Numbered from the stretch's first letter, positions 25,433 through 35,131 are shown. The stretch: 64,000 nucleotides of DNA from DATGFK01 sp040007395 (GCA_040007395.1 JBDTVG010000011.1:33504-97503), one strand, 5' to 3'. A program made the numbers and translations. Notes: generated by a model not told the origin, from the letters alone.

Positions 25433-25742
25433 TCGCATAGTAAGCTAAATTCAAGGCAAACATTTCAAAATGTAAAGCATCAAAAACTTGTACTTTATTA
25501 ACTTACCTTACGCAGAAGGTATTTTTATGCAAAGCAGCCCTCACCTCGCGTATTATTGGTATATAGTGTGCCTACACCTTCCCATTGTCCCCAAAGCGTA
25601 CCCATTCCGACGATTTCCCACCGTTAACAGCCCTCTCATTGATTATTCACTGTTTTTTTACATACACTCATTAGAATTTTAATTACACTATGAATGACAC
25701 TGCCTTTCCCCCTGTGCTGTGTGAGCCTCAAAAGGAGATCCT
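25433..25742. other. Intergenic region before the fused solute-binding protein
   Basis: About 310 AT-rich bases between divergent genes. No family A or B repeat was found. The only clear signal is AAAGGAGAT just before the ATG at 25743. Confidence 0.5.
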
Positions 25743-28382
25743 ATGCGACTGCGACAGATTGTCTTTATGGTTGGTATCGTACTATTTTTGTTAAGCGGGA
25801 TTGTGACTCCGATGGCGGCCTTGCAAGCACAAAGCAGTACGATTGTGCTGTCGGTGGCAGTTCCTCAATATCTTAAAGACGTTTTCACCGCGAAGCTGAT
25901 CAGCGATTTTGAAACTGCTACCCCCGGCGTTTCGTTGAATATTGTGGATAGTGACAGCGCGAATAGTGGTGATATTCCCCCAGCATGGATTGATCTGGAC
26001 AAGCACCTTGAGGCGATAGAAAAATATGTTTCGTCTGCCGATGTTGTGTTAGTCAGGGATCAGATGATGTCTACAGCGGCGACCAGAGCCGGCGATTATC
26101 TCGATCTCACGCCGCTGGTCAGTAGTGACGCTGCACTTGATGCCGACGATTTTTATCCGGCGGCATTGCAATCTTTCCAGTGGGACAAAGGAACATGGGC
26201 GCTGCCTGTCAGCATGGATACATGGATCTTCACCTATGATCCAGATGCCTTCGACAAAGCGGGGCTGTCCTACCCCGATGAAAAATGGACAGTGGACGAT
26301 CTGGCAAATGCTATCCGCAAGTTGAGCGAAAAAGACGCGGACGGTAAAGTCACCAAAGCCGCGCTTGGCCTGTATCCCGGTTACAACGATGCGGCACTGT
26401 TCCGCAGCCTGATCGGGGAACCGCTGTTCGATCCTAACACAGTGCCGAACACGCCTAAGCTCAATACGCCCGCCGTTGAAGCCTTTGCCAAAACGTGGGG
26501 CGAACTGCGCCACGAAGGATTCCTCACGCCGCCCAATGGCAATATCGATGGGCTGCCCATGAGCGTAACGAACATCTTTGCTTTGCAATTCCAGCCCGAC
26601 CCGACTCAAAAACGGGCAGGCAGTTTGCTTCCGGGTGGCAAGTCAGCGATACAAGCACAAGGTTTTGCCGTTAGCGCGGGAACGCAGCACCCAGAACAAG
26701 CCTATGCACTGGCGCGTTTTCTGACTTCGCGCCCCGAACTGAGCAATCGGCTGGGCAATCTCACTGCCCGCAAGAGCCTAAAGGGCGTTCAACCAGACGA
26801 CGGCGCGTTCCGCCCCACCCTTAAGCCCGAAGTCCAAGCGCTGCTGGATCAAACGCTGGCTAGTGCCTTGCCTGCGTCCGAACTGCACTATACCGAGTAC
26901 CTGAGTCAGGCACTCGACAAAATGGAATCGGACAAGATCGACGCGGCAACTGCCTTGGAAAATGCCGAAGCACAAGCCATCAAAGATCAGAAAACGGCAG
27001 CGGCAAAGAAGCAGAATAATGTCGTGGCGGTTGCCACCCCCGTGCCGACTCCGATACTACAAGCCGGACAAGTATCGCTCAAATTCAGCATGGTTAGTTT
27101 CATGTCGCCACTGCCCAATAAAGATAAGTGGGACAGTCTGATCAAAGACTTTACCAGCAGCGATCCGCAGGTCAAAGCGGTCATATTGGATTCCGGCTTC
27201 AGCAATGGCAGTTTGGAGAAAACCGCCGATCAGTATGATTGCTTCTATCTGCCGTACAATGCTGTTCCGGGTGCAGATGTTAGCCCGCTGCTGAATCTCG
27301 ATCCGTATCTTGCAGCGGATCAATCCTTTGATAAGGCGGATGTGGTCGGCAACACGCTTAACCAGTTGACCAAAGATAACAAGATTTGGGGAATGCCGCT
27401 TATGATCTCCCCGGCGATTCTCAAATACAACAGCGATCTTTTTAGCAGTGCTGGCGTGTCGATTCCTGACAATGACTGGACTGTCGATAAGTTCAAGGAC
27501 ACGCTCAAAGCGCTCAAGACTGACCCGAAAGCCGATCCGCCGTTCGTGACTTACGGGCCATCCGGGACACATCTCTTAATCCTGATCGCGGCTTATGGTG
27601 GGCTGCCGTTAGACTATCGCACCGACCCGCCGATGATCAATTACACCGACCCTGCCACCGTGACCGCGATTCGTCAGGTGCTTGATCTTGCCAAACAAGG
27701 CTATATCAAATATGAAAAACTGGGTAGTCTGGTCAATGGCGGCGGTGGTGGCGGTGGCTCAAATGTCCCGATCCTGCCCGACACGTTAGGCGGATTCGGC
27801 TTCTTTGGCAATCGGTCAAACGGCGACAAAGATCCCTACAAACCTGTCAACTATCCGCGTGGGACAACCTATTCAGCCTTATCGTATGGCATTGGCACGG
27901 CTTACATCAGCGCCAAGACCCCCAACCCGGACGCTTGCTATCGCTGGATTAGCCTACTTGCCAAGCACCCGGAATTATTCTCTGCCATGCCCGCCCGTCG
28001 CTCATTGATCAACGATCCAGCATTAGCGGCTGCACAGGGGACAGAGATCGTGGCACTCTACAACCAGATCGACACCCTGCTCAAAGATCCCAACACCATT
28101 TCCGTGCCAGATCAGTTCGCGGGCGGAACCGCCCCAACGGGCTACTTGTTGCAGCACTGGCTCTACGAAGCCTTTGACGACTATGTCTTGAACAACGGCG
28201 ATCTGGATGCGCAACTCAAGACTGCCAACGACTACGCCAATAACTTTCAGGCGTGCGCCACTACGCTGCCGCCCTACGATGCGTCCACGCCAGAGAAGAT
28301 GAAAACCTATATCAAAGCCTTTGGCGACTGTGCGACCAAAACGGATTCGCGGTTGGCTTCACTGTTCAGCAGCATCCAGTAG
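25743..28382 (+). CDS. Fused tandem extracellular solute-binding protein
   Basis: An 879-residue exported protein with signal peptide (about 1-30). It contains two family-1-type solute-binding domains in one chain: about residues 33-420 and 448-879. Each has the pattern of an Ile/Leu-rich strand, an LDPYL or LDLTPL segment, a WALPVSMDTWIFTYDPDAF or WGMPLMISPAILKYNSDLF motif, and KWTVDDL or DWTVDKFKD. A Lys/Val/Pro linker joins them, and a Gly-rich loop (GGGGGG) lies in domain 2. No ABC permease or ATPase gene is adjacent. Strong AAAGGAGAT ribosome-binding site. Confidence 0.85.
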   Translation: MRLRQIVFMVGIVLFLLSGIVTPMAALQAQSSTIVLSVAVPQYLKDVFTAKLISDFETATPGVSLNIVDSDSANSGDIPPAWIDLDKHLEAIEKYVSSADVVLVRDQMMSTAATRAGDYLDLTPLVSSDAALDADDFYPAALQSFQWDKGTWALPVSMDTWIFTYDPDAFDKAGLSYPDEKWTVDDLANAIRKLSEKDADGKVTKAALGLYPGYNDAALFRSLIGEPLFDPNTVPNTPKLNTPAVEAFAKTWGELRHEGFLTPPNGNIDGLPMSVTNIFALQFQPDPTQKRAGSLLPGGKSAIQAQGFAVSAGTQHPEQAYALARFLTSRPELSNRLGNLTARKSLKGVQPDDGAFRPTLKPEVQALLDQTLASALPASELHYTEYLSQALDKMESDKIDAATALENAEAQAIKDQKTAAAKKQNNVVAVATPVPTPILQAGQVSLKFSMVSFMSPLPNKDKWDSLIKDFTSSDPQVKAVILDSGFSNGSLEKTADQYDCFYLPYNAVPGADVSPLLNLDPYLAADQSFDKADVVGNTLNQLTKDNKIWGMPLMISPAILKYNSDLFSSAGVSIPDNDWTVDKFKDTLKALKTDPKADPPFVTYGPSGTHLLILIAAYGGLPLDYRTDPPMINYTDPATVTAIRQVLDLAKQGYIKYEKLGSLVNGGGGGGGSNVPILPDTLGGFGFFGNRSNGDKDPYKPVNYPRGTTYSALSYGIGTAYISAKTPNPDACYRWISLLAKHPELFSAMPARRSLINDPALAAAQGTEIVALYNQIDTLLKDPNTISVPDQFAGGTAPTGYLLQHWLYEAFDDYVLNNGDLDAQLKTANDYANNFQACATTLPPYDASTPEKMKTYIKAFGDCATKTDSRLASLFSSIQ

Positions 28383-28458
28383 TATTCAGCGATCTGGGGA
28401 AAGTCTGGAAAGCTCCGTTCCTGTGGGTTTTCAAGGACAGGTAGTTGATCAATTTAAT

Positions 28459-28525
28459 GGGTCGGGCCTGCCCGACCCATACATCTAAGCCGGATTTTTG
28501 TAGAGGCCGTCGCCTGCGCGGCCCT
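28459..28525. repeat. REP-like palindrome pair (family A), degenerate scaffold
   Basis: GGGTCGGGCCTGCCCGACCC, then CATACA (scaffold mutated), spacer, TGTAGAGGCCGTCGCCTGCG and GCCC. Confidence 0.7.
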
Positions 28526-28563
28526 GAAACGCTTCTGCACGAGAGGGATTGAGGGATCTGCCT

Positions 28564-29769
28564 TTACGCTTCGTCGCCATCGGCAGTGGCAACGAAACCG
28601 GATGCTTCGCTACGCGCCAGCACAGGCAAGCGCACGGTGAAGACGCTGCCCCGATCCACCTCAGAGGTAACATGGATACTGCCGCCGAAACTTTCGATCA
28701 GATGTTGGGCAATCGCCAGCCCTAGTCCCATCCCGCCGAAAAGCTGATCGCCGCGCTTTTCCTGATGCTCAAAACGATCAAAGATGCGCGGCAGGAAGTC
28801 CGGTTCGATACCGATGCCAGGATCGGTAAACACCACGTCGATTGTATCGTTCGTCGGGGTTACGTCGATGCGGATCTCGCCACCGCCGGGGCTAAACTTG
28901 ATCGCATTATCCAGCAAGGCCCGCAGCGCCCGCAGGAGGCCATCTGGGTCGGCTTCTATGGTTGGCAGCACCGCTGGCGCATTGATTTGAATCGTGAGGT
29001 TGCTCATCGCCGCCCGGTCTTCCAACTCCTCGACGACATTCTGCAAAACGGTGGATAGGTTTATGCTGCGAACTGTCGGCTCGATCAAGTCCATCTCTTG
29101 CACAAATAATAGATCGTTGATTAGGCTAACGATGCGCTCTAGTCCGAAGGCCACCTTATCCATGCCCATGTTTAAGGCAGGGCCAGTCATGCTGCCACTG
29201 CGGATAAGCTGCATGAAGCCGTTGGCAGTGGTTAACGGGGTGCGGAGTTCGTGCGCCAGAGTGGTCAGAAATTCGTCACGCTGGCGTTCTTGGACTTGCA
29301 GCGTCTTGTAGGCGCGTTCGAGTTCGTGTTTTTGCGCGGTCAGTTCGCCAATCGCCGCCGCGTCATTGGAACGCAGCCAACCTACCGAAGTACGGAACAT
29401 GGTCAGCGCGATGATCGGGTTTTGCCGGATAATCTCGATAAACGTAAATTTGTCCACTTCGAGAAAAGCCGAGTCAACTACCGTTCGCACGCTGGCGTTA
29501 CGCGGCGTATTGGCGATCAGCGCCATTTCTCCGAAGTATTGACCGGGGTCAGAGTAGCGCAACAGGCGTTCTTCGTCGTCTAGCTGTTGGGTGACGACTA
29601 CCTGACCTTCGCCAACAATGTAGAATACTTCCTCGTCGGCTCCCTCATGACACAGCATGGTATTGGCAGGATACGCTGTGCGCTTTGCTATCTGAGCCAT
29701 TTGGAGCAAGGCATCGTCACTCATGCCGGGGAAAACCTGTTTCAGCAACGTGATCGAATCAAATGTCAT
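28564..29769 (-). CDS. Sensor histidine kinase with cyclic-nucleotide-binding domain
   Basis: A 401-residue soluble kinase. Residues 1-140 form a cNMP-binding-like beta-roll (GEGQVVVTQQLDDEERLLRYSDPGQYFGEMALIANTPRNASVRT). A short coiled linker leads to HisKA with AHELRTPLTTANGF (about H173) and a HATPase domain with the N box (LLDNAIKFSP), G1 (VVFTDPGIGIEP) and GGMGLGLAIA. There is no membrane segment, so it should sense a cytoplasmic signal. No response regulator gene is adjacent. Nucleotide binding is inferred from the fold only. Confidence 0.88.
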   Translation of the reverse strand: MTFDSITLLKQVFPGMSDDALLQMAQIAKRTAYPANTMLCHEGADEEVFYIVGEGQVVVTQQLDDEERLLRYSDPGQYFGEMALIANTPRNASVRTVVDSAFLEVDKFTFIEIIRQNPIIALTMFRTSVGWLRSNDAAAIGELTAQKHELERAYKTLQVQERQRDEFLTTLAHELRTPLTTANGFMQLIRSGSMTGPALNMGMDKVAFGLERIVSLINDLLFVQEMDLIEPTVRSINLSTVLQNVVEELEDRAAMSNLTIQINAPAVLPTIEADPDGLLRALRALLDNAIKFSPGGGEIRIDVTPTNDTIDVVFTDPGIGIEPDFLPRIFDRFEHQEKRGDQLFGGMGLGLAIAQHLIESFGGSIHVTSEVDRGSVFTVRLPVLARSEASGFVATADGDEA

Positions 29770-29937
29770 GGATCGTACAACTCGTTGAAATGCAGGATTT
29801 TAGCAGTGTAGCATAGCCAAACAGGTCGCGCTACTGTCCCCAACGACACTATAACGTTACTGTGCAACGAGTGTTTGTCTTCCGTCTGCGTGCGGTATAC
29901 TTCCCGGCAGAACTATAATTTTTACTTAAGGTTGGCT

Positions 29938-32340
29938 ATGATTTATAAACGTCACGGTATGATCAGCACGGCTGTACTCATACTGACTATATTGATTATG
30001 CTTGGCTTGGGCAGCAGTCCAGCCAGTGAATTATCGACTGTCGCCGCACAGGACGCTACCGCCGCACCAACACAATCGGTAGCTCCACCCTCTGCCTCAA
30101 CTGAATCAGCGGTGAGTGGTGCGCCAACGGTGCATCAGCCTGTCGAGCAATATGGGCTGTTCGAGACGCTGCTGCCAGTAACCTCCACTGTCAAGAATGT
30201 CTTCGACCCGGCGCAGCTTGAGGTAACTGTCCAGTTCACTGCGCCCGATCACAGGCAGATCGCGGTGCCAGCCTTTTGGATGCAACCCTACCAGCAAAGC
30301 TGCACGCAAGATTGCGCGGTTGAGGTGCTCAAGCCGCAAGGCCAACCCGGTTGGCGGGTACGCTTTAGCCCCGACAAACCCGGCGACTGGACTTACCTCG
30401 TCCAAGAGCGCGACTCCATTGCCGTCCGCACGACATCCAACGGCAAGTTCACGGTTACACCGTCGAAGCGCAGCGGGTTTATCCGCATCGGCAAAAATCA
30501 CCACTATTTTGGCTATGACAATGGCACACCCTATTTCGCGGTAGGCAGTAATTTGGGTTGGTCATGGAGTGGCGCAAGTGGCACACTCGGCTATCAGAAT
30601 TGGCTCAAGAGTCTGCACACTGTCGGCGCGAACTATGGACGACTCTATGTAGACGTACCGTGGTTTATCGGGCTGGATTGGAAAGCGCCTGTTGGGGATT
30701 ACACGAATGCGCAAGACGACTCATGGCGGCTCGACGCGATCTTGCAAACGGCAGAACAACAGGGCATCGCGTTACAGATTGTGCTGGTGTGGTCGCAGGG
30801 TTACTCGACCTACGCTGGACTGCCTGTCAATGCACCAAGTTCACCTAGCCGCCCCGATATTACGGCGGACTGGGCCAACAATCCCTATAACAGTGCGGTA
30901 GGTGGGCCGCTGAACAACCCCGGCGCGTTCTTTTCGACGGATGCAGGTCGTGCCCTATTCAAGCGCCGCTTGCGTTATACCGTCGCCCGCTGGGGATACA
31001 GCACCAGTATCTTCGCGTGGGAAATGATCGACCAGCTTGACCGAGCGATCACACCCTCACCAGATGCCGCTAGCGATTGGCTCAAAGATACCGTTAATTA
31101 TCTGCACGACCTCGATCCGTACAAACACCCGATCACGGCAGGGCTGCGCGACAGTACCAAAACTTCGCTGCTGGATCGCGCTGTATTGGATTTCAAGGAG
31201 ACGCGCTTTTACCAACGTCGCCCAGTAGAACAGGCCGTCGATCAAGTTAGCGGGACACTCAACGTGCTTAACCCATTGATCGGCACGGCGGATCGCCCTG
31301 TGATGCTCAACGAGTTTTCGCTCAATCCTTGGTTCGAGCCAACCGCCGACGATCCAACGGGGATTCATGTGCGCGAGACAATGTGGGCGACGGCGCTGTC
31401 CGGCGCAGCAGGCAGCGGGGCAAGTTGGTGGTGGGATACCTATCTGTTTCCGCAAAATATCAGCCCCATGTATGCGCCGCTAGTGGCCTTTACGCAAGAT
31501 GTCCCGTGGAATACGAGTGCGTTAACGCCCGTCAACGTGTCGATGATCGGTGACGCGGCGGCGCAGTATGGCCCATTTAGTGTCAGCGGCTACAATGGCA
31601 CGTTTGGCACGGGACGCGCCCCCGATCTTACCTTCAGGATCACCCCCGATGGCGTGATCCCGCCGATTACGGCTGCATCCTCGTATCTGTACGGTGTGAC
31701 CTACGGCAGTCAGTTTATCCAGCCGCACAAGTACATCATCACGCCGCCAGTGGACACCAAATTGACGGTCAATGTGCGGCGCGTCTCGGAACGGGGCGGC
31801 GCTCAGTTGGTCATTAATATTGATGGCAAGACGGCGGGCGAGTTAACCCTTTCTCCGAACAGCGAACCCGCCTCGCTCACCGTGCCGATCAGTGCAGGTG
31901 AACATAACGTGGTGGTCGATAATACTGGCCCCGACTTCCTGCAAGTGGATTCGCTAGAGATCGCGCAATATATCACGCCGCTGCGGACGGTAGCGCTAGT
32001 GGATAAGACCGCTGGGATCTTCCTCGGCTGGCTGCAACACCGCGATTACACATGGGAAAACGTCGCCAAGAATATCCAGATCAAGCCGGTTACGGTCAGC
32101 CTGCGCGTCGATGGGATGCCGACGGGGCAATATCGGGTTGAACTGTGGGACCCGTTTACCGGGAATGTGGTCGGTGATGAACAGGTTACGGTTGCCGCCG
32201 CTGCTGGCGCGAAAACGGGCAATCTGGCGATCAACTTGCTGCCGATCTCCAAGATGATCGCAGTCCGCGCCTTTCGAATCGCGGACGCGGCGGGTGTGCC
32301 GACTCAAGCAGCAACCGAGGCGGCAACCCAAGCGCCGTAA
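29938..32340 (+). CDS. Secreted glycoside hydrolase-like protein (DUF5060-type N-terminus)
   Basis: An 800-residue exported protein. A signal peptide is followed by a Ser/Thr/Pro-rich linker, a DUF5060-like beta-sandwich (PAFWMQPY, GWRVRFSPDKPGDWTYLV) and a (beta/alpha)8-type domain (HYFGYDNGTPYFAVGSNLGW, LHTVGANYGRLYVDVPWF). Candidate catalytic glutamates are E362 in FAWEMIDQ and E459 in MLNEFS, matching the acid/base and nucleophile positions of GH-A clan enzymes. A C-terminal beta-rich region may bind glycans. ATG 29938 has AAGG 6 bases before it. The substrate is unknown. Confidence 0.8.
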   Translation: MIYKRHGMISTAVLILTILIMLGLGSSPASELSTVAAQDATAAPTQSVAPPSASTESAVSGAPTVHQPVEQYGLFETLLPVTSTVKNVFDPAQLEVTVQFTAPDHRQIAVPAFWMQPYQQSCTQDCAVEVLKPQGQPGWRVRFSPDKPGDWTYLVQERDSIAVRTTSNGKFTVTPSKRSGFIRIGKNHHYFGYDNGTPYFAVGSNLGWSWSGASGTLGYQNWLKSLHTVGANYGRLYVDVPWFIGLDWKAPVGDYTNAQDDSWRLDAILQTAEQQGIALQIVLVWSQGYSTYAGLPVNAPSSPSRPDITADWANNPYNSAVGGPLNNPGAFFSTDAGRALFKRRLRYTVARWGYSTSIFAWEMIDQLDRAITPSPDAASDWLKDTVNYLHDLDPYKHPITAGLRDSTKTSLLDRAVLDFKETRFYQRRPVEQAVDQVSGTLNVLNPLIGTADRPVMLNEFSLNPWFEPTADDPTGIHVRETMWATALSGAAGSGASWWWDTYLFPQNISPMYAPLVAFTQDVPWNTSALTPVNVSMIGDAAAQYGPFSVSGYNGTFGTGRAPDLTFRITPDGVIPPITAASSYLYGVTYGSQFIQPHKYIITPPVDTKLTVNVRRVSERGGAQLVINIDGKTAGELTLSPNSEPASLTVPISAGEHNVVVDNTGPDFLQVDSLEIAQYITPLRTVALVDKTAGIFLGWLQHRDYTWENVAKNIQIKPVTVSLRVDGMPTGQYRVELWDPFTGNVVGDEQVTVAAAAGAKTGNLAINLLPISKMIAVRAFRIADAAGVPTQAATEAATQAP

Positions 32341-32431
32341 GATTGCTCTTGTGCGAAACAGTTTAGCGCTATGAGCAGGGCAAACATAGCAGAATTACCC
32401 TCACCCTAAATATTGAAATGCGCCCTGCATG

Positions 32432-32591
32432 TTAGGGCTGTTGCAAAGTCTGATTTCAATAGTCAATTGACCCCACCCTAAATCCCTCCCCGCAAGCGAG
32501 GAGGGACTTTCAGAGACGTATGGCTCCCCTTCCATCGCTTGCGGGGGAAGGGGCTGGGGGTTAGGGGTCAATGACTTTGCACGCGCCCTAA
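32432..32591. repeat. 160-bp MITE-like element (family B) with TTAGGGC ends
   Basis: Terminal inverted repeats TTAGGGCnnnTGCAAAGTC match at 16 of 19 positions. The core is the same ACCCTAAATCCCTCCCCGC type as in other copies, but the ends differ from those of 14701-14845. Confidence 0.8.
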
Positions 32592-32652
32592 TTGCAGATG
32601 AAAAACTGACTCAAAAACTTTCAATTTGGTGCTATACTGGATTAAATTTGCA

Positions 32653-32683
32653 GGGAACATTGATATGAAAGATCAATGTTCCC
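32653..32683 (+). promoter_or_regulatory. Perfect 12-bp stem-loop in the dinD leader
   Basis: GGGAACATTGAT (32653-32664), a 7-base loop, ATCAATGTTCCC (32672-32683). It lies between the -10-like TATACT and the ribosome-binding site, so it could be an operator or an mRNA leader structure. Confidence 0.6.
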
Positions 32684-32717
32684 CTAACACATGAGCGCGA
32701 TGGAGGCGCTACGTGCT

Positions 32718-33599
32718 ATGTCTACCTTACCCATAAATCCCGCCGATGACAATGATTCGATTCCCCAATCCCCTTTTGAGCAAATCAAGCGTATCGATCC
32801 CGATGACAATGAGTTCTGGTCAGCGCGAGATATGATGCCACTGCTGGAATACGCAAGCTGGCAGAAGTTCAAAAGTGTTCTTCTCAAAGCTCAGATTGCA
32901 TGTGAAAACAGCGGGCAGGATACTGAAGACCATTTCATCCAAGTCGATAAAATGGTCACAATTGGTTCAGAGGCCAAGCGCGAAGTAGAAGACATCCACC
33001 TATCGCGCTATGCCTGTTACCTCGTTGTACAAAATGCTGACCCATCCAAAGAAGTGGTTGCGCTTGGTCAGACCTATTTTGCCGTGCAAACGCACCGCCA
33101 AGAAGTCTCCGATGCAGCGTTATTGACAGGCCTCAGTGAAGCGCAACGCCGATTGGTACTTCGTCAAGAGGTCAAAGAGCAAAACACCGATTTGGCATCA
33201 GCCGCTAAAGGGGCTGGGGTAATCACGTCTCTGGATTTCGCCGTATTTCAGGATCATGGCTACCGGGGACTTTACAATGGCCTAGCCGCCAAAGATATTC
33301 ATAAGCAGAAAAAGCTCAAGAAAAGCCAGCAAATTCTGGATCACATGGGATCAGCGGAATTAGCAGCCAACCTGTTTCGCAGTACGCAGGCAGAGGAAAA
33401 GCTGCGCCGCGACAATGTGCAGGGCAAGGGAAATGCCAATCGAGTACATTACGAAGCGGGTATCATGGTTCGGCAAGCTATCGCCGGGTTTGGTGGCACC
33501 ATGCCCGAAGATTTACCGACAGCCGACAGTATCAAGAAGCTTGAACGCGAAAATACGAAACGCCTGAAATCGACCAAGCCCGATTCGAATGAAGATTAG
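32718..33599 (+). CDS. dinD: DNA damage-inducible protein D-like
   Basis: A 293-residue DinD. It matches the known E. coli protein along its length: PFEQIKRI, FWSARDMMPLLEYASWQKF, KAQIACENSG, LSRYACYLVVQNADPSKEVVALGQTYFAVQTHRQE, FQDHGYRGLYNGL and LDHMGSAELAANLFR. The N-terminal half is a BRO-type domain. In E. coli dinD is SOS-induced and the protein inhibits RecA filaments. ATG 32718 is chosen because GGAGG lies 11 bases upstream; ATG 32691 would sit right after the stem-loop without a ribosome-binding site. The gene stands alone in an accessory stretch. Confidence 0.9.
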   Translation: MSTLPINPADDNDSIPQSPFEQIKRIDPDDNEFWSARDMMPLLEYASWQKFKSVLLKAQIACENSGQDTEDHFIQVDKMVTIGSEAKREVEDIHLSRYACYLVVQNADPSKEVVALGQTYFAVQTHRQEVSDAALLTGLSEAQRRLVLRQEVKEQNTDLASAAKGAGVITSLDFAVFQDHGYRGLYNGLAAKDIHKQKKLKKSQQILDHMGSAELAANLFRSTQAEEKLRRDNVQGKGNANRVHYEAGIMVRQAIAGFGGTMPEDLPTADSIKKLERENTKRLKSTKPDSNED

Positions 33600-33679
33600 C
33601 TAACAAAGCTGCTCTTGCCTACAGGTCGATCCAAAATCTGACTCAATTGCGTAAGGTTTAAACCTTTTGCCGAGCATCT

Positions 33680-33726
33680 GTCTAGCCCACCCCATCCCCC
33701 CAGAGGGTTGGGGTGAGGTAAATTGT
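33680..33726. repeat. C/G-rich repeat ending GGTAAATTG
   Basis: CCCACCCCATCCCCCCAGAG and GTTGGGGTGAGGTAAATTG. The same end occurs at the xisH remnant (1941-1955). Confidence 0.6.
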
Positions 33727-33782
33727 ACCGACGAGATACATTATGATCAGACACTTTGCGCCATGAAAGGGACACGCGATCC

Positions 33783-34946
33783 ATGAGCGAGGCAGACGAA
33801 AAGCAAGCGCTTATCGCACAGATGGGCAGTCATGACAATAAAACTGCGCTACAGGCGGTCAAAACCCTTCGTGAACGCGGATGGCTTACAGACGGAACGC
33901 TTAGAGGAGCCGACCTCAGCCAAGCCGACCTCTGGGGAGCCGACCTCAGCCAAGCCGACCTCAGCAGAGCCGACTTCAGAAAAGCCAACCTCAGCGGAGC
34001 TTGGCTCATCCGAGCCGATCTCTGGGATGCCGACCTCAGCGGAGCCGATCTCTGGGATGCCGACCTCAGCAGAGCCGACTTCAGAAAAGCCAACCTCCGG
34101 CAAGCCTACCTGAGCCAAGCCTACCTGAGCCAAGCCAACCTGAGCCAAGCCGACCTGAGGGGAGCCGATCTGAGCGGAGCCGACCTGAGCCAAACCAACC
34201 TCATCAGAACCAACTTCGGCGAAGCTTTTCTAATGGGTACTAATTTTGAGCAAGCTAGATGCTACTCTACGCTATTTGCCGATGTGGATTTATCAACTGT
34301 CAAAGGCTTGGAGACTATCGAACATCGAGGTCCTAGCTCGATTGGTATCGACACCTTGTACAGATCGCAGGGCAAGTTACCCGAAATCTTCTTGCTCGGC
34401 TGCGGCGTGCCGGATACGCTCATCGCCTTCCAAAAATCGCTCATTGGCAGCGCTATCGAGCTTTATTCGTGTTTCATCAGCTACAACCACACCGACAAAA
34501 TTTTTGCGCGGCGTGTCTACGATACGTTGCAAGGTCAAGGGATTCGCTGCTGGTTGGACGAGAAGCAGTTGAATCCCGGCGACGATATTTATGAGGGAAT
34601 TGAGCATGGCATTCGCTATTGGGATAAAGTGCTGCTGTGTGCCTCACAACACTCTCTCACAAGCTGGTGGGTCGATAATGAACTCGATACGCTATTTGAG
34701 AAGGAACGACTCTTAATGAAAGATCGCGGCGAGAAAATCTTGGCACTCATCCCGCTTGACCTTGACGGTTATCTATTCAGCGATGACTTCAACAGCGGCA
34801 AGAAGCGGCAAGTTCAGTCCCGCATTGCGGCTGATTTCAAAGGGTGGGAGCATGATAACGCCATCTTTGAGCGCGAGATCGAGCGCGTCATTAACGCATT
34901 GAAGCTTGGCGGTGATAAGGAGCTACCACCCAAATCATTGCTTTAG
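33783..34946 (+). CDS. Pentapeptide-repeat protein with C-terminal TIR domain
   Basis: A 387-residue protein. A short helical start is followed by about 24 pentapeptide repeats (ADLSQ, ADLWG, ADFRK types, about residues 38-155). After a linker comes a TIR domain from about residue 227 (YSCFISYNHTDKIFARRVYDTL, RCWLDEKQLNPGDDI as the BB loop, WWVDNELDTLF). E300 in DNEL aligns with the catalytic glutamate of NAD-cleaving TIR domains such as SARM1. ATG 33783 has AAAGGGA upstream. Pentapeptide repeats form right-handed helices and may act as sensor or scaffold. A defence or cell-suicide role is inference. Confidence 0.85.
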   Translation: MSEADEKQALIAQMGSHDNKTALQAVKTLRERGWLTDGTLRGADLSQADLWGADLSQADLSRADFRKANLSGAWLIRADLWDADLSGADLWDADLSRADFRKANLRQAYLSQAYLSQANLSQADLRGADLSGADLSQTNLIRTNFGEAFLMGTNFEQARCYSTLFADVDLSTVKGLETIEHRGPSSIGIDTLYRSQGKLPEIFLLGCGVPDTLIAFQKSLIGSAIELYSCFISYNHTDKIFARRVYDTLQGQGIRCWLDEKQLNPGDDIYEGIEHGIRYWDKVLLCASQHSLTSWWVDNELDTLFEKERLLMKDRGEKILALIPLDLDGYLFSDDFNSGKKRQVQSRIAADFKGWEHDNAIFEREIERVINALKLGGDKELPPKSLL

Positions 34947-35059
34947 TAGGGACAATGCTTGCGTTGTCTGGTATTTACCACGATTGCCAATACCGGACAG
35001 GGCAAGCCCAGTCCCTACGAGACACGATATTGTGTAGAGGACAACGCCTGCATTGTCCG
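34946..35059. repeat. REP-like palindromes (family A), one partial and one full copy
   Basis: A right half (GTAGGGACAATGCTTGCG, 34946-34970) precedes a full copy (34994-35059) with GGACAGGGCAAGCCCAGTCC (one stem mismatch), CCTAC, a spacer, GTAGAGG and GACAACGCCTGCATTGTC. Confidence 0.75.
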
Positions 35060-35131
35060 TGCCTGCCGCGTCCGGGTTAAATTGCGACAGGCGGTAAAGC
35101 GGCGACTGCATTACAGCGTTACAATAGATCC

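Larger units (their letters stand above)
32341..32717. other. Intergenic region with MITE and dinD leader
   Basis: This gap contains a 160-bp MITE-like element (32432-32591), a TATACT -10-like element (32633-32638) and a strong stem-loop (32653-32683). Confidence 0.7.

Noticed and set aside
32653..32683. LexA box before dinD
   Set aside because: The GAAC and GTTC parts are separated much further than in known LexA boxes; it is listed as a stem-loop instead.
33830..34243. Open frames in several phases across the pentapeptide repeats
   Set aside because: The 15-base repeat keeps other frames open. Only the frame that continues into the TIR domain has a ribosome-binding site and domain logic.
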